DNA of 64,000 nucleotides from Odiellus spinosus (GCA_963920705.1 OY987237.1:6106601-6170600), one strand, 5' to 3'; numbered from the stretch's first letter, positions 11,286-24,319 are shown. Notes: generated from the sequence alone by a model not told the origin. Program-made: numbers and translations.

Positions 11286-14200
11286 CTAATCCTGACTTTC
11301 ATCAAAAGAACTGTTGTTATCCATAGTAGATCCAAATGGCTTTTTAGATTTATGGCATAAACAATATAACTGGTGTTCCAGAAAAGCGCATTTATTGCAG
11401 CTCTGTAATCAAAAAATTAAAGATTTAGAAGATTTAGAAGATTTTGAAGATGTAAGCTAGAAAACTACACTCAGAATTCAATTCCTTACGCGGGTAACCT
11501 AACTTTAGATTAATATTATAATTACTATTACAAAATTAATTATGACATCGATCAAATGCACCACATTTTGATCAATCGCGATTCTTACTTCGCAATGGCT
11601 TCTGGGATACTTTGACTCCAAACACACAATTCCTCTGCACCACGAATACTTGATCTCCTCGTTACAATTGGGGCAATTCTTCACTCCGGGAATGCAATCC
11701 AAATACCTGACTGTTTCTTGGCAACATCCTAGTTTGATAGTTCTATTCAAGTAGTATTCTAAATGCATAACCTGCGAAAACATTAACTCCTCAAAAAACC
11801 GTCCCCAAGATAAATTAAAAGCACCTTACTTTATAAATATTAGCATTGAGGCACGTATCTTTCATGGCCTCTTCTACATTAACGGCATGGGCTTCTAAGA
11901 TATTCAAAGGATTGTCGCAATTATTACAACTGCAAGCTGTGCTGCAATGCTTCGCGTCTTTAGCGCAAGCGCATCTCTGCGATCTGCAACTTGTTCGACA
12001 GGAGCAATTGTCTCCTGGTTCGTCGGTATCCGTAACCGTTGTCAGATCGATGGGTGACTGTGCCGGGACCAGTTTTGGCGAAGTTGTTAGTACTTCCAAT
12101 TCAGGTAGTTTGACGATTCCGGCTATTTGTGGCGTCTCGCGGATGTTTCTCAATTGTTCTACCACTTCCGGCGAAGATTTTTTGGGTTGACTCTTGGGTG
12201 TTTTGGAATTAATTTGAATTGATCTCTTTGATTCCGAAGACTTGGCTTGCTTTACTGGGATTGGGTGTCTTTCAGTCGGAGACTGACCTGTTGGACCTAT
12301 ATTAGGAAGATTAAAGTACTGGACTCACGATACTTCGGAGTCTTGGAATTTTAAATTGGAACAAAACATTTTTCTTGTAAATGGGTCACGAATTTTTCCA
12401 TACACGAGGAATTACGACAGTGATATGACGTCACTAGTGCTTGTCAGTCTAAACTGAAAGCTTAGTGCCATATAACGAATTGAGCATTTTAGTTATGAGT
12501 AGTCTTAAGTAAAAGAAAAAAGTATCATTGACGAGTGACAATGCTGTGACGTCATAAAATAAGGAATTTTGGAGATAGTTATACTTTTTTAAATCTTTGG
12601 AAAAAAAATAACATTCCTGATCAACTTACGTTTGAGTTGAGGATGAATTTGAACATTTTGAGTCATTACTCTTATATGAGTGTCTCTCGGTTTAGCATCA
12701 GGTACTTGGACGGGTTGTTGGGCTGTAGTTACGCGCGTGATTATGACTGGTGGCAATGTATGTAAAGATTCAAGCTCCTCTGGAGTAGCGGGAGGCAATG
12801 GTCGAGATGGAATGGGTTCTACGATCGGAATTTGTAACATTCGAATAAAACGTTGGTCAAAGTTACACAAGAAACTTTTAAGTTTTTCCGCTTGATTTTT
12901 CTTCAAAAATATCTAATTATTGAATAAAAATTGGAGGAAACGTTTAATAATGGCAATTTCAACGAATCTCTTTTAAAGTTTATTTAGTTAATTTACTTTG
13001 TGCAATGGATGTCTGGCCATTTCTCCGCTAGTGACATCAACTCGCTGGGTTGTGTCATAGGTACTTGTTGAACCGGCACGAGTATTTTTCGTACCGAAAT
13101 ACATCTCGGGTTGTCTGTTAACTAGAAGTCTTAGTAAGTTGTCTTGACAGGATATGACGTCGATTGTAATGAAAGGAACGTGAACGCAGAATAAAGCGGT
13201 TGCGAATCCAATTCTCCCACTAATCAATGCTTTTGGTAAATTTAATTCGAATTCGTAAACGAAACGCCTAAAAGAAAGGATAAAGCTGTAAAACTAATTT
13301 CGTACGATTTAAATTAATCGTAACAGTAATTGCCTTCTGGTGAAGAGAACTTTGATTCTGCTGGTTAATTTTTTAGCGCCTTCAGGCGGAGCTTCAACCT
13401 AATTATAATTTAACGATTATAGCCTACAGTGTTTTTAATAATTAATTTAAAGTTATACCAAAAAAGCTCCAATTTCCAAACGCGTCATATCGTAATGTCG
13501 CGGTTTGTGATCTTTGGCGTTCACTTTGCCTTCTTTAAAAGGTGGTAAACTTTGAACGATAGTAGACACTGAAATAGTAAACTAGTTCGTCAATTAATCT
13601 TAACTCAATCTTAATTAAATTCTAAAACGAACGCATAGTTTTGATAGGTCCTCTAGGTGGCGCGTTAAGAACCATAACTTGGGTTGGATTAGGTCCTGGT
13701 GGTCGATTCGCGATAACTTGATTAACTTGAGTTTTAAGCTGGAAGGTCTGCGGTACCATATTTCTTTGCACGTTGGTCGCGTTAGGAGCCATACCTTTTT
13801 CGTTTAAAATTGACCATCTAGAGTGGCGGGGAAACAGGTCACTAAGAAAAGCTTTATCAACTCGGTGTTGTTAAGTCTTTTAAAATAAATCGTAACAAAA
13901 CATATGGTTAAAAATCGGTTTAAATATCGAAAATCTATCCTACTTGACACAATACGGTGGAGGAAGACCTTTAGCAGCTGGTGCTGGTTGGACTTGAAAG
14001 CTAGCCGCTTGAGCTCTTTGGGGCAAATTGGCCGTGACTTGTTGGGCCACTTGAGGCTGAGAGTAATTATTAGCGCGGTATCTTTGGTAATCCATTAACT
14101 CTCGAACCCGTTTTTGTCTCCTTAATTGTTCAATTTGATCCAACATGCTGTGAATAAATTTACTAAGAGTGATATATTTACAGCTTATAATTAATGACAG

Positions 14201-17200
14201 TGTAACCACCATTTCCGGGTTACTTGACACGAAAGTGTTAATCTTAGTGACGTACCTGATATTCGCTCTAGCTGCGTTGTACGCGTTTTGTTGAGATTCC
14301 ATCGCGGCGTAATGTCGTAGTTGATTAGAAACAACGCTGGTCTGTGGAATAGTACTTGTAGCCTGTCGTAAAAGGACTATGTTTGGTTTTTGAGTACTGG
14401 TCGTTTGTTCACTATATACACAAACATCATATATTTTAGGGGATTATATGTATATATACGATAAATGTGAATACTTACGCTTTTTGATGCTCATAATGAA
14501 ATTTTCGTATTTCATCAGTGTTTTGATTGGTCGCGACTGTTGGACGCCCTACCATTCTTTGTAGGGGTTGTAGCGATTCGCAACTCTGATCATACGGAGA
14601 CTTCAACAATTGTTTTAAAACACTAGTTCCTTGAGTTGCCAATCTAGGAATGCCGTAAACCTTTTGATGAAGTTGTTCCTGACTTTGATTTTCCGTTTTG
14701 GCAATGTGTTGAACGTACGCTGAGGATGAAATTCGGGAAATATGATTCTGATTAGGCTGAGCGGCAAAACCCCTGGTAGTTGACGTAGCTTGTTGAAGAA
14801 CTGAAGGTTGATTATAGGTTGAACTCTGACAAGATTGCGGTTGGTTACTTTGGGTTACGTAATATCCTCTAGACGATTGGTCCGCGGATTGAGTGCAGGA
14901 TTGAGTTTGACTAGTTTGGGGTACGTATCCCCTAGAAGTTTGCTCAAAAGATCTCGTTTGATTTGACGACTTGTTGAAGGCGGAGTTTTGAGCGTAATAA
15001 GCGTATTCAACGGCGGATGGCGTGTTTGCTTGAAGTTGAACTTGAACATTGGATGGGCATATTTCGGAATTTGGTTTGGTATAGTCTCTAGCTGGTGATT
15101 TCTGATGGTAGTAAGTCTGAATGGTTGGGTTGTTATCATTGTGGGAACTTTGGTAACTAGCTTGGGCTTGCGCTGGTGGGTCTAGAGTGTAAGAAGGTTC
15201 GTGATTTTGTGACCAGGACATTCTAGAAGCGAAGGACTGAGCGTAAGCTGGGTTGTAAGGAGTCGGCGGTTGGTAGCTTTGGTACTGTATTGATTCGTCA
15301 ACGGTCCCCAAAGGTTGAGAAGGACACGTGTGTGGTTCCGATGAATTCGAGGGCTGTTGGACCGAAATAAAGGAAATTAATGCCTAGTCGAAAGCCATAT
15401 ATTGTAATATTTGAATGAATATTAACAACTAAAAGTCACTAAAAATCATCGAGAAGTAACTTTTAGCATTTAACTTGATGTCCGGTTTTCAAGATTTTTT
15501 GTGGTATAGTGACCCCCAAAACATTGACCTCTAATATTTTAAATTTGTATTTTAGAGTTAAGAGGTCGCACAATTATAATATAATTCCACTACGACAAAA
15601 AAGTACTCTAATAATAGCGAGAGATACAACAAAGTTTATCTGTTATTTCTCCATGGGAGTGCTTTTTTTATCCCAGTTTTAAGTTACGCGGATGCCGATT
15701 TCTCATAAAAACTTAATTGAGATCAAAAATAAGTGAAACAGTAAAAAAATATATATATATATATATATATATATAATCAGCATCTAAGTCTTTGGAAACG
15801 AAAAAAACCTCGCGATTCTTCATCAATTTTGACAAAATATATAGCTTTTAAGTGTACCAAAAAACTAAAAATATAATTCATAGACCTTAAAAAAATGGCC
15901 TACAGTATAGGCGAAACGTCTGGCCTACACCAAAAATTATAATCTAATAGGACTAAACATAAAAATTAGGTCTAAATCATAAAATGGAACGGGGTGATGT
16001 TAATAATACAGTATAATACTATTTAACTTATAGGGAGATAGTAATTAACTTATGACAAAACCCATTAAATTAATGAAACTTAAAAAAGTTAATGTTATAA
16101 TAATTTATAATTAAAGTGAGGCTGTCTTTTCAAATGGAAATTTTAAATAGTTTTAAATAGTATGATAAAACTTAATATATAATCCATTGACATTCGAAAA
16201 AAAAATGGTGACAGCCTCACTTAAACCACTGGTAATTTAACTTCACCGCCTAGAATTAGTATAGACCGAGGGGGTTAAGAGCTGTGTGATTGGGTAAATG
16301 TGACCACTGCCTGTTTCAATTCTAGAGTTTTCACGAGCGTGGTATTGAACACAATACTATCCCAGATTAAGCCCCCCTCCCCCTAGAACCAAACTCTTAA
16401 TCCCTTCTGTCGTTGATTTCGTTGAAACATTCTAGCCAGTGTGACATCACGCGACTTCTCTCGCCCACTCTGACCGCCGAAATGGGGAGATTTCCGTTAA
16501 CCGACCCCCCACTAAATAACGATGGTTAACTCACCTGTAACGATGGATGCGTTACTCCAATCGCTTCATTTTCAACGTAAGGTTGCCATAAACTTGTTAA
16601 AGATTGATGATAAAGATCGGTGAAATCGGGAACATATCCCAATAGGTCACTATAATAAGTACTTTGAGGACCAGTACTCGCGCCTTGAGTATTGTAAAAC
16701 TCGGCAGTCGAACTCGCACCGGGTTCACCGGCGTAATTAGCGCTGGTAAAACAAGACGGTGTTTCCGCCAAATGTGTACCCAAACTTAAATTTTTTCGGA
16801 TGGTTGAAATGGGTGGCAAATGTGAAGGCGTAGTTGGCTTTTGTGCCTCGCATGGTTGAGAATCGGAACGATTGTAACCAGTGGCCGGTGTATCGCTTAC
16901 TCGGGGTTCGGAAAGGTTTACTTCTTGAGGACTGTGTTCTGTTATTACAAGATGGTCTATCGCACTGCTGGTACAGTTAGGCCTATCTTCTTTAACTTCT
17001 CGCGATGGTTCGCTAATTGTGTCTGTAATTGTCGTGTCTGAATGTTTGGTTTGAGTATCGTTTGTAGAACTGATAATGTTATCGGCCAAGTACTCGGATT
17101 TACTAGAGTGCGCGCTCTCATTAGAGTATACAATTAAGCCGGTCAAGGGACAAAGACGCCCTTCGCCTGGTATGTCACTATCTTGAACAGCTCCAGACGT

Positions 17201-17344
17201 ATGGTTTCCACTAATTTCTTTAGTAGCCCCATCTTCGGACGAGGCTACTATTGTCTCGGGTTCAATAGTATCCGGTATAATAGTTTCAGTAGATTCACTA
17301 ACCCCGGTATTTAAATCAGATGGTTCCAATAATTCTGCCATGGC
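11286..17344 (-). CDS. CXC-motif protein, 1240 residues, probably nuclear; family not recognised
   Basis: Twelve coding exons join with consistent phases: 17341..16535, 15353..14479, 14411..14256, 14147..13944, 13817..13633, 13568..13459, 13398..13334, 13267..12997, 12912..12630, 12296..11830, 11771..11589 and 11402..11286. The total is 1241 codons including TAG. The start is the first ATG after an acceptor at 17344. Residues 1-560 are Ser/Thr/Gln/Tyr-rich and look disordered. Residues 745-890 form a compact, beta-rich unrecognised region ('DHKPRHYDMTRLEIGAFL', 'FVYEFELNLPKALISG'). Residues 1083-1112 form one tesmin/TSO1-type CXC motif (CxC-x3-C-x4-CxC-x6-C-x4... C-NP). The last 100 residues hold further Cys pairs (CPNC, CNKC, CLC) that could bind zinc. 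'SPIDLTTV' before the CXC resembles a SUMO-interacting motif. CXC motifs of LIN54-type proteins bind DNA, usually as a pair; only one is seen here. The intron after 13334 appears to be GC-AG, and the donor after 13633 (GTTCGT) is weak, but phases hold across both. Confidence 0.82.
15746..15774. repeat. (AT)n tract
   Basis: About 14 perfect AT dinucleotides in a CXC gene intron. Likely length-variable. Confidence 0.9.
16111..16224. mobile_element. Short palindromic element, AGTGAGGCTGTC
   Basis: A 114-bp inverted repeat between TTAA sites with ends AGTGAGGCTGTC and GACAGCCTCAC. It lies in the first coding intron of the CXC gene. A single matching end occurs at 4503-4518. Confidence 0.65.
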
Positions 17345-17644
17345 CTTACGACAAATAAAAAACATTTATTGTTAAAAAAATTTAAGTTAGAATTAATTAA
17401 TTATCTAATTAGAATTAATCGCTTTAATTGGCAAAGATATTTCTCGATTAACGTGAAACCAAATTACTAAAGATTTAAACAAGCAGTAGACCAAATTTGG
17501 CTTGAAAATGTCGCGACCGGAAATTATAAAATCATTTTAAAAACCTATATCTTGCTAATCTTGGGGCCTTTAAGCTAGTAGGCCAAAAATTATGGCTCTA
17601 AATTTAAAAGGGAACGGATTAGGACGAAGTCGAACTAATTTTAC

Positions 17645-17940
17645 CTGATATTTGACAACTTGCCTAGCCTTGTAGTGATGAAACCGCGTTTTTGCTGAGA
17701 AAGAAAACGTGACCGCGAATTTTTACGTCCGATCGCTGAATTTTGAACCCTGTAAAGCCGCTAGATGTGGCTCCCACGGTTTTAGGCCATGAACTTTCCT
17801 CTTTTTTTTTCTACTTTTCTTCTTCCCCTCCCCCCTCCCCTCCTCCCGGGGCGAACCGCAACTGGCCCATAATGCAAGCTGCCTTTCTTCGCTCCGAGGA
17901 AAGATCGGTTTCGGCGGCATTTCGTCTGATAAACTTAGTC
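17645..17940 (-). promoter_or_regulatory. Probable promoter and 5' noncoding exon of the CXC gene
   Basis: A good donor (AG/GTAA) at 17645/17644 could splice to the acceptor at 17344, just ahead of the start codon. The sequence behind it is richer in GC than its surroundings and holds a long pyrimidine tract at about 17798-17848. There is also a GGCCATGA motif reminiscent of YY1-type promoter sites. The transcription start cannot be set from sequence alone. Two opposite-strand open frames here, of 65 and 87 codons, are low-complexity and were not called. Confidence 0.4.
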
Positions 17941-19786
17941 GCGAATTATGGTTTGTTTTTCAAGTTTTTAAGAAATCTGGACATAGTTTTTATTACAGCA
18001 ACATAACAAGATTTTTTTCGACTTTTGAATCAACATTAACAAGTAAGTTTTAATTTAAATTTCGTATAAAGATAGTTTAGTCTTAGTTCTTCGTAATTTA
18101 GCCAAGGCTTAACCGAAGCCTCGTGACATTCTGCTTCTGTACTAAAGACCTTACAACCCATTTCAAAGCGTTAGCCAGGATAGTAACAAAAGGGTGGAGT
18201 ATTGGGCGAGGCTGAGACTCCTTAAATATTGTTAAAGGATGAATTAAGCCCAAGAACAAGTTATTTTTATCGATTCCTTAGTGTTAAAATAAATAAGCCC
18301 GGATCTTAAACATATATTAAGCTTGAAATCAAGTTTACTGGGTTCATATAAACCTGGAATATCCAGAATATATCAGTGAATTTGAATGTTGATAAAAAAA
18401 TCAGTAAAATATAGAGATATTTGCCATTCTGTTAAATTTATGGAATTCGAGTACTTAAGCACGTAAGTGTTTCATCACACCTGAAGGTTAATGTTTTGAA
18501 ACCTGCTTATTCAATTATTATTCCGTGGGTGTAATTAGTGTAGGCCCGAAGTTTTTGTATAATTATTTTATTCTATTGTTTGGGACATTGATCATTTACC
18601 CTAGCTTCTAATTGAGCTGTTGGGGGTTAAAAATACTGGCCAATATATTCTGCCGTAAGTTTGATTTGGTGAAGCAATGTTTAGCCAGTTGTTTCCCTTC
18701 ACTCACATGCTTTTACCACAGTGAAATTTTTTTAACTAGGCTTAACTGGAACTCGCTTTTGTTCATTGGTTAGGTACTGGTAAATTGAAGCTATCACCAA
18801 TGCCTAAATGAAATAAATATCCGCAAATATTTGGTGCTGCCTACCCTTAGATAATTACCCTAAATGAAATAAATTTGGCCATATGCTCTCTGCAAATATA
18901 TTTGTGGGAATTTTTCGCCTGAGAATTTTTTATATATTGCCGTAACAATAGTAAATTTCACCTCGTAATTGAAAGGTGATTTGACTCGAAGTTTAACCCT
19001 AAACGATAGAAATATTGTAAATTATTTAAATAATCATCAAAATTAAGGTTTATGGTTTTCGTAGCGAATATATTTAGTGTTATAATTTAAATTACAATAA
19101 TTTCGTTCTATTCAACCGCAAATATTGTAAGACATATTAGGTTACATATTTTTTAGCCAAATATTCTTAAATGATTCAAGGTCAAATAAACATTCAGGTA
19201 AGTCTATTTAAGGAATTGACATAATGTTATAAAAAACGAGTTTGTTTAACACTTTTATAAAAGTGCATAATATAATTCGTTCTAAAGGAACTTAAATTAA
19301 CCGTTATATTTATTATAGTTAATGGTTTTAGTTTTCTAGTCAAAAGATTTTTTTAATATTCAAAATTTTACAAGCTTGGGCGCTTGTATTTAATGTAATT
19401 GTTAATTGCCCATTTTAAAATGGCAACAAAGTGTTGATGCAACACTCCTTCGTATTTTTAGTTATCGGGATAAATTGGAATTCAAACTGCCAGGACAAAT
19501 TTCAATTCCACGTTAAGCTGGAATGATTTAGGAGTTTAAAAATACATCTTGTTTGTAATTGCGAACGTACGCTTGCTAAAGCCTAGTTAGATGGAAATGG
19601 GTGTTGCCTCGTTTAAAATTTGTACTTAAATAAAGGCTTTATTTACTTACTAATATACTTTAGTGCTAGGCAAAAATTAAATATCTCTTTCAATATATAA
19701 GCTTTCTATATCGCGTAAATCTTATATATATACAATCCAAAATTCCACGTCAATGCCTTTTTGAATTGGGTCTTAACCGAGGGGTC
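17941..19786. other. Intergenic, CXC gene to TM1
   Basis: AT-rich with no convincing exon. A weak TTAAAGG end followed by AACAAGTTATTTTTATCGATTC near 18233 recalls the TTAA element family. CTAAATGAAATAAAT is repeated at 18803 and 18862. Confidence 0.5.
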
Positions 19787-19918
19787 CGACACTCTTGAAT
19801 TCGCTGTACACCTGAGTTCACTGAGTTCAGCTTTGACAGTGCATTGTGTTCGAACTCTTATGAACTCTTGAGTTCAGCTATGATAGTGCAAAGAGTTCGC
19901 GAGTGTCTGCCCCCCCTC
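19787..19918. repeat. GAACTC-rich repeat, paired with 60253-60408
   Basis: A 130-bp block of GAACTC/GAGTTC motifs between CGGACACTC-like ends. An inverted relative lies at 60253-60408. A partial one lies near 46925-46970. It starts 15 bp from the TM1 stop codon. Confidence 0.6.
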
Positions 19919-19932
19919 GGTCTTAACTAACC

Positions 19933-22900
19933 CTATATTAGCTTATCACTGGGTTTAGGTTCCGGAATTTCTTCCTCAACTATTAGTCCAATATCCATCT
20001 CCAGTTCAAGTAGCTGTTCTTTCAATTTGACAGCTTCGTCGTATGTCGGTGGCAATGATTCGTTCTCCTAATTATAAAAACGGGCTAGTTTTAAACACGA
20101 GATCTTGGTTATATTATTAAAATATTATATGATATAGTAGCCTAGTAAGAAACATTAACTACTGTAGACAATTACTTGACGCGAAAGGAGGAGGAGCTTC
20201 GAAAATACCCCTAAGCTATTTCATCACACAATTGCGCACTTAGTCTCTTTTGCCCTTATTGTGGAGCTCAAGTACATAGGATGTGGTGTAAAATTTGCCA
20301 TTTTTGGGGCTGAGCTATTGGAGATCTTTTCGAAGCTTTTCCTCGTGTCCCAACCAGAGTAAACGAACAATGAGTGGGTAATTACTCGTGGTAATTATGA
20401 GAACAATTAATTACGGTAAATAATAAAACATGATGTTTTAACTAAGATGGATCCTAAGGTTTATAGTTACAAATGTACCCAACCGTGGAAAATATTTTGG
20501 TAGCTCAAATGGTAAAGTGGGACAGTGGATTCAGTTGTAACATTAATGGGTCCTAACCCACCCGTAAATTGGTTAGTTTAAGTCGTTTTAATTGTAGTTA
20601 GATCCAAGTTGAATGTCTAACGTATCGTTATCATATTTGATCTTTGGTGCAATTACGAAACGTACCTCATTAACGACGGAATTGTAATGAGGCGGGGCGT
20701 CCATGGACGGTGAAGGAATGGGGGACGGAGTGCATGGCTCCATGAAGTCCAATCTGACCTCGTGTTCCCGGCGGGGAGTCAATGCGTTCTCGTCCAATAA
20801 TGCACTCTACAAACACCGTGGTCATAAAGGATTTCTCGTTTAGGGGGGGGGGGGTAAAATACTCTTTACTTACTGGTGGAATGGCACAGTGCGCCCCTCT
20901 TCGGTTATACTTCCTTTAGGGTGTATAAAGGTCAATTTAAAATCAATGAAAGTTCAATATCTTGACCAATTTACTTACTGCTTGCCAACCAAACACAAAA
21001 TGATTAAAACCAGGATTCCACCTACGATTGCCCCTGTCAAAATAACAGAGGTCTGTGAATCGCGTTCGCACGTATAGTACTCGATACAATCTGCGTTAAT
21101 TCAAAATATATCTTTGTAAATTGACCGCCTTAAAAGGTGGTCAAAACTAGGACTATTAACGATGGACATTTATCTCGATAAGGCCAAAAACTAATGTTCA
21201 TAGGCGCCGACTAGCGGCAAAAATTGGCTAAAGTAGTAACTAACAAAACCACGCGCATGGATGTCGTTAAGATGAAAGACTACTCCAGTAGTTAATTTAG
21301 AAATCGTGGTGTTTTTGTGAACATGTTATGGAAAAACTAAACCCCCAAAAATAAACGGGTTTCCACAATTTCAAACTAGAATAATTGAAGTATTTAATAA
21401 TTTAGTTATTTTGCCGAAACAATAAACGTAAATTCAAGAATTAGTTGTTATATGTAAGACCCATTGTATGGTTTAAATTTCAATTTGTTAGTTAATATTT
21501 TAGCCGCGATCAGTTTTGCCACCAAACGACGTTTATGAATGCCAGTTTTCGGTATTTTTTTCTAGCTTTATTGAGATAAGTGTCTATTCTTAATAGTCCT
21601 AGGTCAAATCTACATAGATAGTGTCACTTGTGTTTTAAGGCTTGACTTTAACCTTGTTATAAGAACAGACTTATTTAAAATGTGTGTATAGTTAATTTAT
21701 TCATCTATAAATTAACTGGGCCTCTGTACAACGGGTACATTTAATAAATTCCAGATTAATGTGTTTGTGTTTACAAGATAATTAGACCTATTTAATTGAT
21801 AATAATTAACATTTTTTAAGCAACAGATACAGGGTTGCCAGAGTTCAGGGAAAAGTCAGGGAATTTCAAAATGAACCGAAAAAAGTCAGGAAATTTAAAG
21901 ATCTTTCAAGAAGCCAGGAAATTCCAATCATTATCTACAGAAAAGATTTGAAGCTGATCGTGTCAGACGTATAGATTAGAACAATGATACGCGTGCAAAA
22001 AGTCTGGCGAACGCAATTATATAAAAAATAAAAGGTTAAAAATTGGGAAGTATTAGCTGAAACGGTCAGGGAAAATCGTTGGAAAAGTCAGGGAATTTGA
22101 ATCTGGTAAAAAAATGTGGCAACCCTGAGATGTTTATTTTTAAATTCCATGTAAGTGGCACTATCTTTTGAAAACGTATAATATTGTAAATAACTTACTT
22201 TGGACTACACATATATATACCGTCAGAAGCCGATGAAACCCTCCTTTGAAGTCTACTACTCTAATGTTCCATATAGCGCTCCTCTCTGTATGGGTAAAAT
22301 TCACAATTTTACAAGATCGGAGGGGTCCTACTTCATACCCCCTGTCTACGGAAAATTGGAAATTCTCTCTCTCCACAAACGACGTTTTTTTGACGAACTC
22401 CAAGGCTGCTAGAGATATTCGCTCGACGAACTCCCGCTCCGAAAATATCTACCGTTAGGAGGCGTACGAATCGCGCTTTTTGAAACTAGCCCATACAGAG
22501 AGGGGTAGACAAGACCCGGGAGTAATAGACTTCAAAGGAGGGTTTCATCGGCTTCTGATACCGTTAGATAAAATGTCTGCGCAATATCGATTTTCAACTT
22601 TTAAATAACGAATTAGTACGCAATGTTTCGTAAGATTAAAGTTTACGATTGTCCCAGTAAGTCATTTGTTTGACTTTTGGCTAAAGATGATAACCATTAA
22701 ACACTTACCGGGTCGTTCTTTGGGTCTCGTCCATGGTCTGATTTCTTCCCGCCTCGTATATAATTTCTCATCTGTAATTGCGACTGTTGTAATAGTCATG
22801 TTATCTAGGACTATTAACGGTGGACACTAATTTTTAATTTAGATAAATATGAATAACAAAACCTGGTATTCATAAGCGTCCTATAACGGCAAACAATTGT

Positions 22901-24319
22901 ATAACTAGGAAATAACAAAACCTCGTACGAGGCTGCTATCGATTGAGAATAGTGATTTTTTGCCCGAACTGTTTGCCGTTAGAGGACGCTTATGAATACC
23001 TGCCTTTGTTATTCATCTTTATTAAAATAGTTGTCCATTGCTAATAATCCTAGATGTTATATAATCCGTGTTCACACGCGGATTATATTTCTTACCCAAT
23101 TGAACGCATAGCAGCAAACCAATGTTATAATCCTTCTTAATCGTAATGTTGGTATTCATGTCGACGCAGTCGTAACGGCAATTGACCAATTCGCACCTAC
23201 TCGTAGGACAATCGTTGCTTGTTTTGCATTCCATGGGAGTTGGTCTGTCCGCATCTGTAAAGGCGCACTCAGTTTGAAAAAAAACCTTATTGTGAGGTCA
23301 CTTCACAATTAAAAGCTGTTTTGTTACGTCACAGTGATGGTTTTAAAAAATACAACCTTAAGTCCCTTGAAAGGAGGATGAAGAGGAAAATAAATTAAAA
23401 TTTATTGATTGTTTCTAAAAATAAGGCACGTTTGAGTTGTAAATCATTCAAGAAAAAGCAGAATTCTTATTTTGGGGTTAATCTAGAGACGCACCACCTT
23501 TGGTTTAATAAAATCCCCGCGACGTGCTGTGGCACACTCTTTGAATCGCGGGAAATCTCGTTATACAGCGCGTGCCACGGATACTTTACGAAGCCAAAGG
23601 TGGGGAGTGTTTTGATTAGTCGGAGGTTCTCCTTTTAATTGAATGGCAAATCGTAATCATTTCCGATTCTTTTGCGCATAATTTAGAGACCTTTTCCGAA
23701 TGTTTTAATACGCCAACAATTTTTAATATTGGAATGGATAATAAATCAATTAATTTTCCCTTTTACTCTCCCTTTAAGAAATTGTTTGCGCTTGAGATGT
23801 TCAACATTTAAAAATCACGTTGCCCTGGGCAAACCAACATCCCACAAATAATTTGCAATCGAAACGAAATACATTTAATATTAAATTTTTTGAGGTTAAG
23901 CCATGAAATATTTGTCTCATTAATACAACTTAAATATTTAAGTCGCTATATGGTTAATAATAATCTCCCTACCTTTCTTGCAGAGTAAAACTCTTTCATG
24001 TGGCTCCAAACATTTATATAAGCAAGATACGTTGGATTTATCCGTTTCCAGCGTCGCTTCGCTACAAGTCTCGTAGCAATTAGTCGTCCCAAAGATACCT
24101 AATGGAAGGAATTGAAGAAATTTTAAACGCAAGTACTCTTTTCTTTTCTTACTCGTCTCTGATACGTTTCAACTTAATCTCGATTGAGAGATTAACCGAA
24201 CGACAAAAGTCTAACGAACCTAAAAATAGGCAACTCCAAAAGACAACTGGAAACGATCCAGAAATCGTTTTCCTTCTCGGCTTCGAATAGCCGACTAGCT
24301 TACGAACTTTACGATTCAT
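19933..24319 (-). CDS. TM1: type I membrane protein, Cys-rich A and B modules, PPxY tail (291 aa)
   Basis: Exons: 24319..24220, 24098..23973, 23254..23096, 22771..22709, 21090..20979, 20913..20874, 20806..20666 and 20067..19933 (292 codons with TAG). The N-terminus carries a hydrophobic stretch ('FPVVFWSCLFLG') that fits a signal peptide. The donor after it (GTTCGT at 24219) is weak, but it is the only one that keeps phase. Module A (residues 34-75) has five Cys, ending C-x3-C-x9-C-KKG. Module B (76-128) has the pattern DCP-x3-RC. A charged 21-residue linker follows, then a membrane segment at about 165-186 ('VILTGAIVGGILVLIILCLV'), then basic residues. The tail has two PPxY motifs, 'APPHYNS' (about 238) and 'LPPTYDEA' (about 253), typical WW-domain ligands of NEDD4-type ubiquitin ligases. 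Introns hold four element copies. The seven TM genes share orientation and intron phases, so duplication is likely. No known family was recognised. Confidence 0.78.
21147..21602. mobile_element. CTAGGACTATTAAC element, copy 1, upstream of the TM1 membrane exon
   Basis: A 456-bp inverted-repeat element. The left end CTAGGACTATTAACGATGG and right end CTTAATAGTCCTAG match. It is non-coding and sits 56 bp from the TM1 membrane exon acceptor. Confidence 0.8.
21830..22127. mobile_element. CAGGGTTGCCA element
   Basis: A 298-bp element with terminal CAGGGTTGCCA and TGGCAACCCTG. Subterminal AAAGTCAGGGAATTT repeats occur on both sides. Ends of this type resemble hAT elements, but no clear target duplication was found. 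Confidence 0.7.
22224..22557 (-). mobile_element. CAGAAGCC element, copy 2, in a TM1 intron
   Basis: A 334-bp copy in inverted orientation to the others. It is flanked by a 7-bp duplication, ATACCGT (22217-22223 and 22558-22564). It lies in the TM1 intron between 22708 and 21091. Overlapping open frames of 70-80 codons here recur in every copy and are not genes. Confidence 0.9.
22805..23053. mobile_element. CTAGGACTATTAAC element, copy 2, in a TM1 intron
   Basis: A 249-bp shorter member with ends CTAGGACTATTAACGG and GCTAATAATCCTAG. The interior pairs TAACGGCAAAC with GTTTGCCGTTA. It lies 43 bp from the donor of TM1 exon 3. Confidence 0.8.
23360..23777. mobile_element. TTAA-AGGGAG element (AACCTCCGACTAATC subfamily) upstream of TM1 exon 3
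   Basis: The right end is ACTCTCCCTTTAA; the left end is worn (CCTTGAAAGGAGGATGAAG). The centre holds arms ACCACCTTTGG and CCAAAGGTGG around a CACGCGCTGT-like core. It lies in the TM1 intron between 23972 and 23255. Confidence 0.7.

Noticed and set aside
11846-12190. Plus-strand frame of 114 codons
   Set aside because: It is antisense to the CXC exon, whose Cys pattern and phase-consistent splicing support the minus strand.
17723-18006. Open frames on both strands over the CT-rich tract
   Set aside because: They consist of low-complexity Lys/Arg/Glu or Pro/Ser runs created by the pyrimidine tract. More likely promoter sequence.
20497-20570. tRNA-like A box (TAGCTCAAATGG) and B box (GGGTCCTAACCC)
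   Set aside because: The spacing is right, but no acceptor stem forms and the B box has three mismatches. At best a worn tRNA-derived fragment.
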